A stretch of DNA of 64,000 nucleotides from Thermocrinis minervae. Its GTDB lineage: Bacteria > Aquificota > Aquificia > Aquificales > Aquificaceae. Numbering within the stretch: the first letter of the stretch is position 1; each line of letters starts with the position of its first letter. Below, piece by piece: positions 40,254-50,633 of this stretch. The stretch spans positions 958,750-1,022,749 of the forward strand of contig NZ_LT670846.1 in the NCBI RefSeq assembly GCF_900142435.1, in the 5' to 3' direction. Made by a program: the position numbers and the translations under genes. The notes below the pieces were generated by a model. It had not been told where the DNA came from. It worked only from the letters and a program-made list of their open reading frames with translations, and did no database searches.

Positions 40254-40994
40254 TTATACCGCCCGCAGAATCCGCATGGTTTGAACATACCCTAATCTAA
40301 AGAGCTCGTCAGCCTTCCTTAGGCTTACCAGGGAGTAACCCCTCAGGTCCGGTTCTATAAGGTAGGTACAAAACTCCTTCCTCTTATCTACATTGGACCT
40401 GACGGCAAGGAAAAAGCTCCTAAGGAGTAGATGTAGAATGTTTCTGGGCTCTCCGTTCACATCGTATGGGTTTACGTCCACGCACAGGGTAGGAATTTCA
40501 GATTCTTGGAAGGGTTCAACGGGTAAGTTGTTCGTGACTCCACCGTCTACTAACATGTACTCGAAGTGCTTTACAGGCTCAAAAACACCAGGAAGGGCAC
40601 AGCTTCCCAGGACTACACTGTAGAGCTCACCTTCACGAAAGTAAAGTGTTCTTCCCGTCTTTATGTCAAGAGCGCACACGAAGAGAGGAATCTTTAGGCT
40701 TTCCAGCCTTTCTGGAAGGTACTTCTTGAGAAGAAACTTTGCCCTCTGTAAGGAAAAGAGACCAAGCTTTGGTGGTATGCGAGGTCTTATCCATTCCCAT
40801 AACCTTGTCTCTTTTATAAGCTTCAACATCTGTTTGGGAGTATATCCCGCACAGTAGAAAGCTCCTACGAGAGCACCTGCACTTACACCGCTTACAGAGA
40901 TCACTTCCACCCTTAGGTCTTCCAAAGCCTGCAGAACACCTATGTGAGCTATACCCCTCGCTGCACCACCCGAAAGGACTAAGTTAACCTTCAT
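40254..40994 (-). CDS. Patatin-like phospholipase
   Basis: A 246-residue lipid acyl hydrolase. The nucleophile Ser is in GVSAG, the catalytic Asp in DGGVTNN, and the oxyanion loop in SGGAARGIAH. No signal peptide is seen, so it is likely cytoplasmic or peripheral, of the RssA type. It overlaps ispF by 11 bases. Confidence 0.9.
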   Translation of the reverse strand: MKVNLVLSGGAARGIAHIGVLQALEDLRVEVISVSGVSAGALVGAFYCAGYTPKQMLKLIKETRLWEWIRPRIPPKLGLFSLQRAKFLLKKYLPERLESLKIPLFVCALDIKTGRTLYFREGELYSVVLGSCALPGVFEPVKHFEYMLVDGGVTNNLPVEPFQESEIPTLCVDVNPYDVNGEPRNILHLLLRSFFLAVRSNVDKRKEFCTYLIEPDLRGYSLVSLRKADELFRLGYVQTMRILRAV

Positions 40995-41454
40995 CTTCTA
41001 AAAGCACCACACACATGCAAGCAATACCGTTATCTGGGCAAAAGCCTTCCCTGGTTTTTCCCTTTATGGATATGTTTTCCTTTTTTACCCCAAGAAGCCT
41101 TGATAGGTTTTCCCTTATGGTATCCTTGTAAGGGCTTATCTTTGGTCTGTCTGCCACTATCACACAGTCAAGGTTTACCACCCTAAAACCCTTCTCTCTG
41201 GCCAAGCTTAGAGCCTTCTCCAAGAAAAGCTGTGAAGGAGCATCCTTCCACCTAGGATCTGTGTTAGGAAAGAGCTCCCCTATGTCCTTTTCTCCTATGG
41301 CACCCAATATAGCATCCGTTATAGCATGCAGAAGAGGGTCTGCATCCGAGTGTCCTTTTAAACCTTCTGGGCTTGGTATGTCCACACCCCCCAAAAGAAG
41401 TCTTCTCCCTTCCTGAAAGGGATGAGAATCAAAACCCAAACCTATACGTACCAT
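40984..41454 (-). CDS. ispF: 2-C-methyl-D-erythritol 2,4-cyclodiphosphate synthase
   Basis: A 156-residue trimeric MEP-pathway enzyme. Metal ligands are in GFDSHPF and the [14 protein letters not shown] stretch. It starts at ATG 41454, only 17 bases from the divergent ilvD start, with no Shine-Dalgarno site; AT-rich -10-like sequence fills the gap. Confidence 0.95.
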   Translation of the reverse strand: MVRIGLGFDSHPFQEGRRLLLGGVDIPSPEGLKGHSDADPLLHAITDAILGAIGEKDIGELFPNTDPRWKDAPSQLFLEKALSLAREKGFRVVNLDCVIVADRPKISPYKDTIRENLSRLLGVKKENISIKGKTREGFCPDNGIACMCVVLLEDEG

Positions 41455-41471
41455 TTAATATATTTAATACT
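41455..41471. promoter_or_regulatory. 17-bp divergent ispF/ilvD intergenic promoter region
   Basis: The gap is all A and T except one C. On the plus strand TATATT (41459-41464) lies 7 bases before ilvD ATG; on the minus strand TAAATA (41461-41466) lies 6 bases before ispF ATG. There is no room for ribosome sites, so both mRNAs are probably leaderless. Confidence 0.45.
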
Positions 41472-43139
41472 ATGTTTAGGAGTGACGAAGTTAAAAAGGG
41501 TATAGAAAGGTCACCACACAGAGCCTTACTTAGGGCATGCGGTCTCACAGATGAGGACTTTGACAAACCCCTTATAGGCATAGCTAACTCCTACATAGAC
41601 ATAATACCTGGACACGTACACCTTAGGGAGTTTGTCCTTCCCATAAAAGAAGAGATCAGGAAAGCCGGAGGAGTTCCCATAGAGTTCAACGTTATAGGCG
41701 TAGACGACGGTATAGCTATGGGACACTCAGGTATGCACTACTCCCTACCCTCAAGGGAGTTGATAGCAGACTCCATAGAGACAGTAGTAGAAGCCCACAA
41801 ACTTGACGCTCTAATATGTGTACCAAACTGTGACAAGATAGTCCCAGGCATGCTGATGGCTGCTGCAAGGCTGAACATACCCACCATATTCATAAGCGGT
41901 GGCCCTATGCTAGCAGGTGAACTAAACGGCAAAAAAGTGGACCTTATCACCGTCTTTGAGGGTATAGGACAGCTAAAGGCGGGCAAGATAACAGAGAGTC
42001 AGCTCAAGGTGATAGAGGAAACTGCTTGTCCCACCTGCGGTAGCTGTTCGGGTATGTTTACAGCCAACTCCATGAACTGCCTTACGGAAGTCTTAGGCCT
42101 TGCTCTACCTGGAAACGGAACCATACCAGCTGTAGATCCAAGAAGGGAACTACTGGCAAGACAGGCAGCAAGACAGATAATGGAGCTTTTAAGGAGGAAC
42201 ATAAGACCCAGGGACATACTAACCGTTGAAGCCTTTGACAACGCCTTTGCGGTTGATATAGCCATGGGTGGATCCACGAACACAGTCCTGCACCTACTTG
42301 CTGTAGCCAGAGAAGCTGGTATAGAGTATGACTTGAGAAGGATAGACATGATATCCAGATCTGTACCCAACATATGCAAGATATCCCCAGCCTCCGAGTA
42401 CCACATACAGGACCTAGATGCCGTAGGTGGTATACCTACAATCCTTAAAGAGCTCATAAGGGCTGGTAAGCTTCCTAAACCAGATGCTATGACAGTAAGC
42501 CTAAAAACCCTCAGGGATATAGCTCAAGAGGCACCAGATCCAGACGGTCAAGTAGTCAGGACCTGCGACAACCCTTACACACACGAGGGTGGTATAGCTG
42601 TACTCTATGGAAACTTGGCTCCAGAAGGTTGCGTGGTAAAGACGGCTGGTGTTGATCCCAACATGTTGGTGTTCAAAGGAAAGGCCATATGCTTTGACTC
42701 TGAAGAGGAGGCCATAGAGGGTATACTAGGCGGAAAGGTACAGCCAGGACACGTGGTGGTCATAAGGTATGAAGGACCCAAAGGTGGGCCCGGTATGAGG
42801 GAGATGCTCTCGCCCACCTCTGCCATAATGGGTATGGGTCTTGGGGATAAGGTGGCTCTCATCACCGATGGTAGATTCTCTGGTGGAACCAGGGGAGCCT
42901 GTATAGGTCACATATCTCCTGAAGCCGCAGCTGGTGGACCCATAGGCATAGTCAAGGATGGTGACGAAATACTTATAGACATTCCAGGAAGGAGGATAGA
43001 GCTGCTAATAAGCGAAGAAGAGTTCAAAAAAAGGATGGAAAGCTTTGTACCTAAGCAAAAGCCCATAAAGAGCCCTTGGCTCAGAAGGTACGCCAAGTTG
43101 GTAACTTCAGCCTCTAAAGGTGCCATACTAGAAGCCTGA
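41472..43139 (+). CDS. ilvD: Dihydroxy-acid dehydratase
   Basis: A 555-residue iron-sulfur dehydratase of branched-chain amino-acid synthesis. Cluster cysteines lie in PNCDK and [12 protein letters not shown] start at ATG 41472 because the [10 protein letters not shown] start fits the family and an upstream extension would run into ispF. Its stop overlaps the next start as TGATG. Confidence 0.96.
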   Translation: MFRSDEVKKGIERSPHRALLRACGLTDEDFDKPLIGIANSYIDIIPGHVHLREFVLPIKEEIRKAGGVPIEFNVIGVDDGIAMGHSGMHYSLPSRELIADSIETVVEAHKLDALICVPNCDKIVPGMLMAAARLNIPTIFISGGPMLAGELNGKKVDLITVFEGIGQLKAGKITESQLKVIEETACPTCGSCSGMFTANSMNCLTEVLGLALPGNGTIPAVDPRRELLARQAARQIMELLRRNIRPRDILTVEAFDNAFAVDIAMGGSTNTVLHLLAVAREAGIEYDLRRIDMISRSVPNICKISPASEYHIQDLDAVGGIPTILKELIRAGKLPKPDAMTVSLKTLRDIAQEAPDPDGQVVRTCDNPYTHEGGIAVLYGNLAPEGCVVKTAGVDPNMLVFKGKAICFDSEEEAIEGILGGKVQPGHVVVIRYEGPKGGPGMREMLSPTSAIMGMGLGDKVALITDGRFSGGTRGACIGHISPEAAAGGPIGIVKDGDEILIDIPGRRIELLISEEEFKKRMESFVPKQKPIKSPWLRRYAKLVTSASKGAILEA

Positions 43140-43909
43140 TGCACATACTTCTCATAGGCCTTGGCAATATGGGAAGTAAGTATCTGCAGAAGATAAAGCA
43201 GATGGGGGAAAGTCCTGTCCTTTGTGACATAGACTCTTCAAAAAGAGACGGAGAACATCCCTTTTACTGTCACTACGGGGAAGTAAACGAACCACTTAAG
43301 GCAGTTATAATAGCCATAGACCCTTCCAAGCACGTGGACGTGGCCCTAGCCTTCTTAGAAAAAGGTCTACCTGTGCTTTTGGAAAAGCCGCCAGCCCTTT
43401 CATCAAAGGATTTTGAAAGGATATCCTCTTTCGACAATCTCTATGTCTCGGAGGTGGAAAGCTTTTCCGTATGTGCAGAGCATATACCCAAAAATGCAAA
43501 GAGCATAAAGATAGAGAGGTTTGGAAGAGGGAAAGGTTACGTTTCACCCCTTTGGGATCTCGCATGGCATGACCTTTACCTACTTTTAAGAACTTATTCA
43601 AAGGTTGAGGTTAAAGAACTTAGCGTAAAGAATGGTGTTTGGACGTTGAGAGGCTACGCAGACCAGGCAGAGTTTGAACTAAGCGTCCAGTGGGAGAGCC
43701 CACACCCAAGAAGAATATGGAATGTGGACGAAGGGAAAGTAATCTTGGACTTTGGAGAAGAAGCCGTATACTCAGAAGGAAGGTTGATGGTGCAGAGGAA
43801 AAGGGATAAGTTAAGGTGGATGTTAGAAAGTTTCCTTTTAGGAGATTATGACAGAGGCTCTGTAGAACGAGCAGGAAGGATCATCAATATCATAGAAAAT
43901 ATCTCCTGA
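43139..43909 (+). CDS. Gfo/Idh/MocA-like NAD-binding protein, 256 aa
   Basis: The N-terminal Rossmann fold has LIGLGNMGSKYL and the family VLLEKPPAL motif (the EKP region). The C-terminal part is about 120 residues, shorter than the usual oxidoreductases of about 330 residues, but contains the WDLAWHDLYLL motif expected at the active site. The substrate is unknown. It is coupled to ilvD by TGATG. Confidence 0.75.
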   Translation: MHILLIGLGNMGSKYLQKIKQMGESPVLCDIDSSKRDGEHPFYCHYGEVNEPLKAVIIAIDPSKHVDVALAFLEKGLPVLLEKPPALSSKDFERISSFDNLYVSEVESFSVCAEHIPKNAKSIKIERFGRGKGYVSPLWDLAWHDLYLLLRTYSKVEVKELSVKNGVWTLRGYADQAEFELSVQWESPHPRRIWNVDEGKVILDFGEEAVYSEGRLMVQRKRDKLRWMLESFLLGDYDRGSVERAGRIINIIENIS

Positions 43910-43929
43910 AAGGCTAATATAAAAATCCT

Positions 43930-44892
43930 ATGGTAAAGCTTGAGGTAGAAAGGGAGCTATCGCATAAGGAGATAAAGGAGCTCCAGGAGGAGATAAGAAG
44001 GCTAGCAGAAGAGAAGAACGCCGTAATACTAGCCCACTACTACCAAAGGCCAGAAGTTCAAGACATAGCACACTTTGTAGGAGACTCACTAGAGCTCTCC
44101 CGTAAGGCAAGCCAAACAGATGCGGACATAATAGTCTTCTGCGGTGTAAGATTCATGTGTGAAACGGCAAAGATAGTAAACCCCACCAAAAAGGTGTTAC
44201 ACCCCAATCCCGAATCTGGTTGCCCCATGGCAGACATGATAAAGGCCGAAGACGTCCTCAGGTTAAGGGAGAAGTATCCAGACGCAGAGGTAGTAGCATA
44301 CGTCAACACCACAGCAGAGGTAAAGGCCGTATCTGACGTATGTGTAACATCAGCAAACGCCATAAAAGTCGTTTCCAAGCTTGAAAGCAAAAGGATCATA
44401 TTCATACCAGATCAAGCCTTGGGCAACTGGGTAAAGAAGCATATACCAGACAAGGAGTTCATCATCTGGCAAGGCTTCTGTCCTCCCCACTTTGAGTTTA
44501 CAGCTAGAGAGGTGCTAAAGCTTAAGGAGATATACCCAGACGCAAAGGTGGCCGTACACCCCGAATGCCATCCAAAGGTAATAGAGATTGCAGACTTCGT
44601 AGGCTCCACATCCCAGATAATCAACTATGCCACCACATGCGACTCTAACAGGGTTATAGTGATAACGGAAGTAGGTCTATTACACACCCTAAAGAAGAAA
44701 AATCCTAACAAGGAGTACATATTCCCTCAGTCTATGAACTATTGTGGTACTGTTTACTGTTGTACCATGAAGGCTATAACCCTGCCCAAGGTATACGAGA
44801 CCCTGCTCAAGGAAACCAACGAAGTGGTGCTCCCAGAGGACATAATCCAAAGGGCAAGAAAGCCCATAGAAAGGATGTTGGAGCTGTCTTAA
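43930..44892 (+). CDS. nadA: Quinolinate synthase
   Basis: A 320-residue 4Fe-4S enzyme that condenses iminoaspartate with dihydroxyacetone phosphate for NAD synthesis. Conserved motifs are AHYYQRPEVQDIA, FCGVRFM (first cluster Cys), VHPECHP, and CCTMK near the C-terminus. The upstream gap of 20 bases is AT-rich with no clear ribosome site. Confidence 0.95.
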   Translation: MVKLEVERELSHKEIKELQEEIRRLAEEKNAVILAHYYQRPEVQDIAHFVGDSLELSRKASQTDADIIVFCGVRFMCETAKIVNPTKKVLHPNPESGCPMADMIKAEDVLRLREKYPDAEVVAYVNTTAEVKAVSDVCVTSANAIKVVSKLESKRIIFIPDQALGNWVKKHIPDKEFIIWQGFCPPHFEFTAREVLKLKEIYPDAKVAVHPECHPKVIEIADFVGSTSQIINYATTCDSNRVIVITEVGLLHTLKKKNPNKEYIFPQSMNYCGTVYCCTMKAITLPKVYETLLKETNEVVLPEDIIQRARKPIERMLELS

Positions 44893-44893
44893 C

Positions 44894-45349
44894 ATGGGTA
44901 TATTCATAGAAGACCTTTTAAACCTTGGAAACTTGATGGACGCAGAGATAGAGGCACACATACCAGAGGCTACACTTTCCCAAGCCCTAGGGCTAGAAAC
45001 TAAGATAGAGAAAGGTCTTATAACCTTCAGGATAAAAAAGAAAGGCCTTATCTTCAGTAAGACCCTGGAGCTTAAGCTTTCAGAAGAGAGCAGGATGGTT
45101 AAGAACTTAAAAGAGGAAGGTAAGAGGTTTGTAATGGGCAGGATGCTAACCAGATCTGCCGTCGAGGAGCTATCAAAAAGGGAAGATTTTCTGTTCGAAG
45201 GAGAGTTTGCAGGTTTTGACGTCTGGAAGGCTTTTAAACTAACAGAGACCTACGAAAAAGTCCCTTACCAGTTTAGGGAAAGGCTAGCCCTTACCAGATA
45301 CATCTTCAGCGACTACCTCTTAAAGATCTTCATGAAAGTAGAAAAATGA
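44894..45349 (+). CDS. Conserved hypothetical protein, 151 aa
   Basis: Not recognised. The protein is soluble, with alternating basic and acidic segments and no cysteine motif or membrane helix. Its start lies 1 base after the nadA stop and its stop overlaps the DUF523/DUF1722 gene by ATGA, so it is inside a tightly packed operon. Confidence 0.65.
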   Translation: MGIFIEDLLNLGNLMDAEIEAHIPEATLSQALGLETKIEKGLITFRIKKKGLIFSKTLELKLSEESRMVKNLKEEGKRFVMGRMLTRSAVEELSKREDFLFEGEFAGFDVWKAFKLTETYEKVPYQFRERLALTRYIFSDYLLKIFMKVEK

Positions 45350-46287
45350 GGACCTTTGAAAGGCCTATAGTAGTCTACAGTGCCTGTCTTGCAGGAGAAG
45401 CCGTAAGGTACAACGGGGGTACGGTGGAAGATAAGCTCGCCAAGACTCTATCCAATTACGTGAACGTCATAAAGGTATGCCCAGAGGTAGCTATAGGTCT
45501 AGGAGTTCCAAGAGAAAAGATAATAGTTTACAGGCAAGGCCCTGATATGCTACTCTTCCAACCCGCTACAGGCAAGGATCTAACGAAGGAGATGATCTCC
45601 TTCACAGAGGAGTTCTTAGACTCGCTGCCGGAGGTGGATGGTTTCCTGCTAAAGTCCAAATCACCATCTTGCGGTGTTTCCAACACCCTACATTACAGAG
45701 ATCCATGGGGTAAGGAATTTTACGCAAGGGGTAAGGGTCTTTTTGCCAAGCTGGTCATAGAGAGGTTCCCACACCTTCCTGTGGAAGACGAAGGCAGGCT
45801 TAAGAACCCGGAGATAAGAGACCATTTCCTTTCCAGCATCTTTGCCCTCGCAGATCTGAGAAGCTTCAGGCCCAAAAGCATAAAAGACCTTATGAACTTT
45901 CATCAAAGGTACAAGTACTTCCTTATGGCTCATCATCAGTTAAAACTAAAGCAGATGGGAAGGCTTGTAGCCGAAGGTAGCAAAAGCTTAGAGGAAACCT
46001 ACGAAAGTTACAAAAAGCTATTTGTTCAAACTATAGCAAACAGGCCAAGCAAGAAGAAGCATTACAACGTCATCCTACACATCTATGGACATCTGTCCTC
46101 CAAGTTAAAAGAGAGGGAAAAGCATCATTTTCTCAAGCTTGCGGAAGATTACAAGGAAGGCAAGATACCCAGAACACTACTCATAGAACTCCTCAAAAAC
46201 TGGGCCTACAGGTTTGAAAACGAGTACCTTATGACCCAAACGTACCTCTGGCCATATCCCGAGGAGCTCCAGCATGTTTATAATTGA
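45346..46287 (+). CDS. DUF523 and DUF1722 (YbgA-like) fusion protein
   Basis: A 313-residue two-domain protein. The N-terminal DUF523 carries VYSACLAGEAVRYNGG and KSKSPSCGV with conserved cysteines; the C-terminal DUF1722 carries the helical FHQRYKYFLMAHHQ and PSKKKHYNVILHIYGHL segments. This fusion is common in bacteria. The biochemical role is not settled. It is followed after 4 bases by hemC. Confidence 0.88.
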   Translation: MRTFERPIVVYSACLAGEAVRYNGGTVEDKLAKTLSNYVNVIKVCPEVAIGLGVPREKIIVYRQGPDMLLFQPATGKDLTKEMISFTEEFLDSLPEVDGFLLKSKSPSCGVSNTLHYRDPWGKEFYARGKGLFAKLVIERFPHLPVEDEGRLKNPEIRDHFLSSIFALADLRSFRPKSIKDLMNFHQRYKYFLMAHHQLKLKQMGRLVAEGSKSLEETYESYKKLFVQTIANRPSKKKHYNVILHIYGHLSSKLKEREKHHFLKLAEDYKEGKIPRTLLIELLKNWAYRFENEYLMTQTYLWPYPEELQHVYN

Positions 46288-46291
46288 TTAG

Positions 46292-47194
46292 ATGCATCTT
46301 AGGCTAGGTACCAGGAAGAGTAAGCTGGCCCTCTGGCAGGCCAATTACGTAAAGAGCCTTCTTGAGAAGGAAGGTCATACAGTGGAGATAGTCACTATCA
46401 CTACCTCCGGTGACAAGATAAAGGACGTCCCGCTGGCAAAGATAGGCGGTAAGGGCCTCTTTGTTAAAGAAATTGAAGAAGCCCTGCTGGAGGGCAGGAT
46501 AGACCTAGCAGTACACTCCCTTAAGGATGTTCCCACAGTCTTACCAGAAGGTCTTGAGATATGCTGCGTGACCAAGAGAGAAGACCCATACGACGTGCTC
46601 ATCTCTAAAAACTCTCAAAAGTTGGAGGACCTCCCACCTGGCTCAGTAGTGGGAACATCCTCCCTAAGGAGGAAAGTGCAGATACTTAGAAGAAGGCCAG
46701 ACCTAAAGGTAGAAGTATTAAGGGGAAACGTGGACACGAGGATAAGGAAGCTGGAGGAAGGGCTTTACGACTCCATAGTACTTGCGTATGCTGGCGTTAA
46801 AAGGATGGGCTACGAGCATATGATAACCCAGATTCTTGACTTCATACCCGCAGTAGGACAAGGCTCCCTTGCCATAGAAGTAAGAAAAGAAGACAAAGAA
46901 CTTAAAAAGATCCTTTCAGTGCTAAACCATGAAGAGAGTATGATATGCGCTAAGGCTGAAAGGGCCTTCTTGAAGACCCTAGAAGGCGGTTGTCAGGTAC
47001 CCATGGGAGCTTTTGCCAAGCTGGAGGGAGACAAGCTGATCATAAGGGGCTTTATCTCAGACCTAGAAGGGAATAAATTTATAGAAAGCTACAAAGAAGG
47101 AAAGCCGGAGGAGGCTGAATCGGTGGGAGAGGCACTAGCCAAAGATCTTCTATCAATGGGTGGAGAGGAGATCCTTAGGGAGATCTACTCATGA
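46292..47194 (+). CDS. hemC: Porphobilinogen deaminase
   Basis: A 300-residue enzyme joining four porphobilinogens into hydroxymethylbilane. The substrate site has VHSLKDVPT, and the dipyrromethane cofactor Cys is in [11 protein letters not shown]. Its length is normal. It overlaps the HerA-like gene by ATGA. Confidence 0.96.
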   Translation: MHLRLGTRKSKLALWQANYVKSLLEKEGHTVEIVTITTSGDKIKDVPLAKIGGKGLFVKEIEEALLEGRIDLAVHSLKDVPTVLPEGLEICCVTKREDPYDVLISKNSQKLEDLPPGSVVGTSSLRRKVQILRRRPDLKVEVLRGNVDTRIRKLEEGLYDSIVLAYAGVKRMGYEHMITQILDFIPAVGQGSLAIEVRKEDKELKKILSVLNHEESMICAKAERAFLKTLEGGCQVPMGAFAKLEGDKLIIRGFISDLEGNKFIESYKEGKPEEAESVGEALAKDLLSMGGEEILREIYS

Positions 47195-48843
47195 AGAGGG
47201 TAGGTTTTATTTTAGGTTCAAAGAACATAACTCCCTTGGAGTTCTGGGTAGGTGTAGAAGAGGGAAATTTGCTACAGATGGATGACTTTGTCTTTGTTAA
47301 GTGTTCCATAGGAAACACAGAGGTAAAGTACTACGGTGTTGTGGTAGAGGTATACAAGTATTGGGAAGGCGTACAAAACGTCTTTGAGACGCAGCTAGCA
47401 AAGCAGGGTGTCATACCTGTAAACGTGGCTTATATAGCCAGGGTAAACACAACTAGGATAGAACCCGAATACCTTGTACCACCATCTCCAGGTGACGAGG
47501 TTTTTCTAGCCGAAGGTGAAGAGTATCAAAAGGCCATATACGCAGATCAGATGAAGGAAAAAATACCTGCAGGTATCACAAGAAGTGGGAACGTAGTCTA
47601 CATAAACTATCATTTCCTAAACGGAAAAGAAGGCGCGCATGTAAACATATCTGGCATGTCTGGCGTGGCCACAAAAACATCCTACGCCCTCTTTTTACTG
47701 TACTCCATAATCAAGAAGAGCAGCGAGAAGAACATTCACGGCATAATATTCAACGTCAAAGGGAAGGACCTACTCTGGATAGACAAAGAGAACAAAGACA
47801 TGAGTCAAGAGGACAGACAGATGTTTATGAGGATGGGTCTGGATGCAAAACCCTTCAGCGACGTTATCTTCTACGTACCACCAGATCCCAAAGACTTCAC
47901 AAAACCTTCCTCGGAGAGGATGGACGAGAAGGTGGTTCCCTTCAGATGGAGTATGAGAGACTTTGCGGAAGAAGGCCTCCTAAAGTTTATGTTTGCAGAA
48001 GGTGATGAAGGGATGTCAAACCTCCACTTTGTCATAGACAGAGTAATGAACAGACTCTACCAGCTTGCAAAAGACAGTCCCTACGGCAGGCTTATAAATG
48101 ACTACGGAAGCGATATGGAAAACCTGGATGACCTGGAGGGGATTTTCCTCAAAGCCTTGGAAGAAAGGGAGATAGATAGGTCTTCAAAGCTTTACCGCGA
48201 CTGGTTTGGTAGTGCAGAACCCACCACAGTAAGAGCCTTCATGAGGAGGTTCCAAAGAGCCAAGGAAAAGATCAAACACCTCGTAGGGGGAACAGAGTCT
48301 GTCCCCATAGAGTGGGAGAAGTTTAAAGTAAGCGTCATAGACATAAGCTCACTCCACAACATAGCCAAGATGTTCGTAGTGGGTTCTGTGCTTAAAAAGC
48401 TCTTCAAGGAGAAAGAGGACAGAGCAAGCCCTTACCCTAAAGTTTTTGTACTCCTTGACGAACTTAATAAGTATGCACCCAGAGAAGGCTGGAGTCCCAT
48501 AAAGGATGTACTCTTAGAGATAGCAGAGCGTGGTAGGAGCTTGGGTGTGCTGCTCATAGGTGCCCAGCAAACAGCCAGCGAGGTAGAAAAGAGGATAGTG
48601 GCCAACTCGGCGGTTAGAGTTTTAGGAAGGATAGACAGCGCCGAGGTACAAAGCAAGGAGTACGACTTTCTTACTGGAAACCTTAAGATAAGGGCCATGA
48701 TGCTCAAGAAAGGTACAATGATCATCCACCAGCCAGACATACCCACGCCGGTGGTGGTGAGGTTTCCAAAACCTCCTTGGGCAACGCGTAAAGAAGAGGT
48801 TAAGGAAGAGGTGCCCGATGTTTTTAGCAATTTTGATACTTAA
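47191..48843 (+). CDS. HerA/DUF87-type ATPase, 550 aa
   Basis: An ATPase of the HerA-FtsK superfamily. The N-terminal HAS-barrel-like region (1-100) precedes the ATPase domain. The P-loop reads [10 protein letters not shown] (residues 155-164), one residue longer than the standard GxxxxGK[ST] and without the Gly before Lys. Walker B is [13 protein letters not shown] and a later region has [15 protein letters not shown] and VLGRID. HerA proteins pump DNA, often with the nuclease NurA, but no NurA is nearby. It overlaps the amidase by 26 bases. Confidence 0.82.
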   Translation: MKRVGFILGSKNITPLEFWVGVEEGNLLQMDDFVFVKCSIGNTEVKYYGVVVEVYKYWEGVQNVFETQLAKQGVIPVNVAYIARVNTTRIEPEYLVPPSPGDEVFLAEGEEYQKAIYADQMKEKIPAGITRSGNVVYINYHFLNGKEGAHVNISGMSGVATKTSYALFLLYSIIKKSSEKNIHGIIFNVKGKDLLWIDKENKDMSQEDRQMFMRMGLDAKPFSDVIFYVPPDPKDFTKPSSERMDEKVVPFRWSMRDFAEEGLLKFMFAEGDEGMSNLHFVIDRVMNRLYQLAKDSPYGRLINDYGSDMENLDDLEGIFLKALEEREIDRSSKLYRDWFGSAEPTTVRAFMRRFQRAKEKIKHLVGGTESVPIEWEKFKVSVIDISSLHNIAKMFVVGSVLKKLFKEKEDRASPYPKVFVLLDELNKYAPREGWSPIKDVLLEIAERGRSLGVLLIGAQQTASEVEKRIVANSAVRVLGRIDSAEVQSKEYDFLTGNLKIRAMMLKKGTMIIHQPDIPTPVVVRFPKPPWATRKEEVKEEVPDVFSNFDT

Positions 48844-49984
48844 TCTAATAATCTCCTTTGGGTTTGCCCAGAACCTCACCGTAAGGTACGGAAGCTATCC
48901 TGAAAAGGAAAGGTTAGTCTTTGAGTTCAAAAACAGGGTAGACTACAAGATACTCCAACTAAAGAACCCAAACAGGATGGTCATAGACCTCTTTGACTTT
49001 AAAGGTCAGATATCCTCTTTACCCAAACACGTAAAGGTCAGGGTTGGTAAGCACCCATGGGGGACTAGGTTAGTGGTGGAGGGTGAGTTTTCCGACGTGA
49101 AGGCCTTTTCTTTGGAAGATCCCTTCCGCATAGTTGTGGACCTTTACCGAGAAAAATCTCAAGAAGAGGATAACCTTATAGCCATCCTTGACCCAGATGT
49201 ACTTAAGGTTTTGAACAACACGAAGGGAAACGAAAGAGTGGTGGAAGAGTCTGTAAAGGGTAAGCTCATAACCCAAAGAAGGGTGATAGTCCTGGATGCT
49301 GGTCATGGAGGACATGACCCTGGAGCCATAGGATTCATGGGTATAAAGGAGAAGGACATAACCTTGGCCATAGTCAAAAAACTGGCCACCTACTTAGAGC
49401 AGGATGGGCGGTTCAAGGTATTCCTAACGAGGAACGACGATTACTTCGTCCCCCTTCAAGAGAGAGCAAAGATAGCTATTAAGAAGAGGGCTGACCTGTT
49501 TATAAGCATACACGCCAACGCATCGGATGAGGGTATCACCCAGGCGCGTGGTACGGAGATATTCGCCATATCCTCTTCGGCAGCACAAGTAAAGAAGACA
49601 CAGATAGTTAAAAACAAGGAGTACGCAAAATTGGTTCTTGGTGACTCTGACATACCCACAGATGCAAAGGTTGTACTCGCAGACCTTGCCATGGACGTTA
49701 CCCTATATGAAAGCGTAAACTTTGCCAAGCTTGTAGCTAAAGAACTTTCTTCTGTCATGCAAAGAAATATCACCTACAGAGGAACTAAAAGGGCTGGCTT
49801 TGCCGTTCTAAAAACTCCTGGAATACCCTCAGTCTTAATAGAGGTGGGCTTTATAAACAACAAAGATGAGGCTATACTCATGGCTTCTGAAAATTTTCAA
49901 AAGACCTTCGCTTACGCTCTCTACAAGGCTATAGTCAGATACTTCTTTCCCAAACAACCGGTCAACGTCAGTCTAAACCTATAA
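48818..49984 (+). CDS. N-acetylmuramoyl-L-alanine amidase (AmiC-like)
   Basis: A 388-residue secreted cell-wall hydrolase. It has a signal peptide (about 1-17), an AMIN domain (about 20-115) for envelope targeting, and an Amidase_3 domain with zinc motifs LDAGHGGHDPG, SIHANAS and LIEVGFINN. It splits daughter-cell peptidoglycan. Its stop overlaps the convergent queE by 17 bases. Confidence 0.93.
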   Translation: MFLAILILNLIISFGFAQNLTVRYGSYPEKERLVFEFKNRVDYKILQLKNPNRMVIDLFDFKGQISSLPKHVKVRVGKHPWGTRLVVEGEFSDVKAFSLEDPFRIVVDLYREKSQEEDNLIAILDPDVLKVLNNTKGNERVVEESVKGKLITQRRVIVLDAGHGGHDPGAIGFMGIKEKDITLAIVKKLATYLEQDGRFKVFLTRNDDYFVPLQERAKIAIKKRADLFISIHANASDEGITQARGTEIFAISSSAAQVKKTQIVKNKEYAKLVLGDSDIPTDAKVVLADLAMDVTLYESVNFAKLVAKELSSVMQRNITYRGTKRAGFAVLKTPGIPSVLIEVGFINNKDEAILMASENFQKTFAYALYKAIVRYFFPKQPVNVSLNL

Positions 49985-50633
49985 GCTTATGGACCTGGGG
50001 TATGATTCTAACCTGGTAACCCATATGAAGTAAGTTCTCCTGAAGTTCCAAAGCTTTCCACAAGTAAACTTTCTTATTCCCCTCTGGCTGCAGAACAACC
50101 CTACCTTCCTCTAGAAATCTCAGAAATTCCTTCCTTAAAAGTACATCCAAATCTATAGCATCATCTACTACAAACTTAAGTTCCTTTGCGTACATAATGA
50201 TATTTGGATTTACATACCAATTCACTACACCTTTAGGTGAACACGTTATATGGATTCTATATGCAAATGGCTCTATGGCTTCGTTCCAAAGAGTACCGTT
50301 CGTTTCTATCTGTACAGATTTTCCCAAAAGTAAAAGCTCTTCCACCAAAATGGATAGCTCCTTGTGAAGAAAGGGCTCACCACCAGTTATAACCACATGC
50401 CCGTATGGAAAGGTAAGCACCTTTTGAAGAATGTCTTCTAAACTCATCAGGGTAGCCTTCGTAGAGCTGAGCTCTAAGGATTCGGGCTGATCGCACCAAG
50501 GACATCTTAGGTTACAGCCTTGTAAACGTATAAAGAGAGAGGGAACACCTACAAGCAAACCTTCTCCTTGAATGGTAGGATATATCTCAGAAATCTTCAG
50601 ATTTGTCTTTCTTCTAACTTCACTTCGTAGCAT
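49968..50633 (-). CDS. queE: 7-carboxy-7-deazaguanine synthase QueE
   Basis: A 221-residue radical SAM enzyme of the queuosine pathway that contracts the pterin ring. The cluster motif is CNLRCPWC. The IQGEG signature sits before it, and the TGGEPFLH motif follows. The start ATG 50633 lies inside infB, overlapping it by 37 bases. Its pathway partner queC is at 15481-16131. Confidence 0.92.
   Translation of the reverse strand: MLRSEVRRKTNLKISEIYPTIQGEGLLVGVPSLFIRLQGCNLRCPWCDQPESLELSSTKATLMSLEDILQKVLTFPYGHVVITGGEPFLHKELSILVEELLLLGKSVQIETNGTLWNEAIEPFAYRIHITCSPKGVVNWYVNPNIIMYAKELKFVVDDAIDLDVLLRKEFLRFLEEGRVVLQPEGNKKVYLWKALELQENLLHMGYQVRIIPQVHKLIGLD

Noticed and set aside
41373-41471. N-terminal extension of ilvD
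   Set aside because: It overlaps ispF and lacks resemblance; ATG 41472 gives the normal family start.
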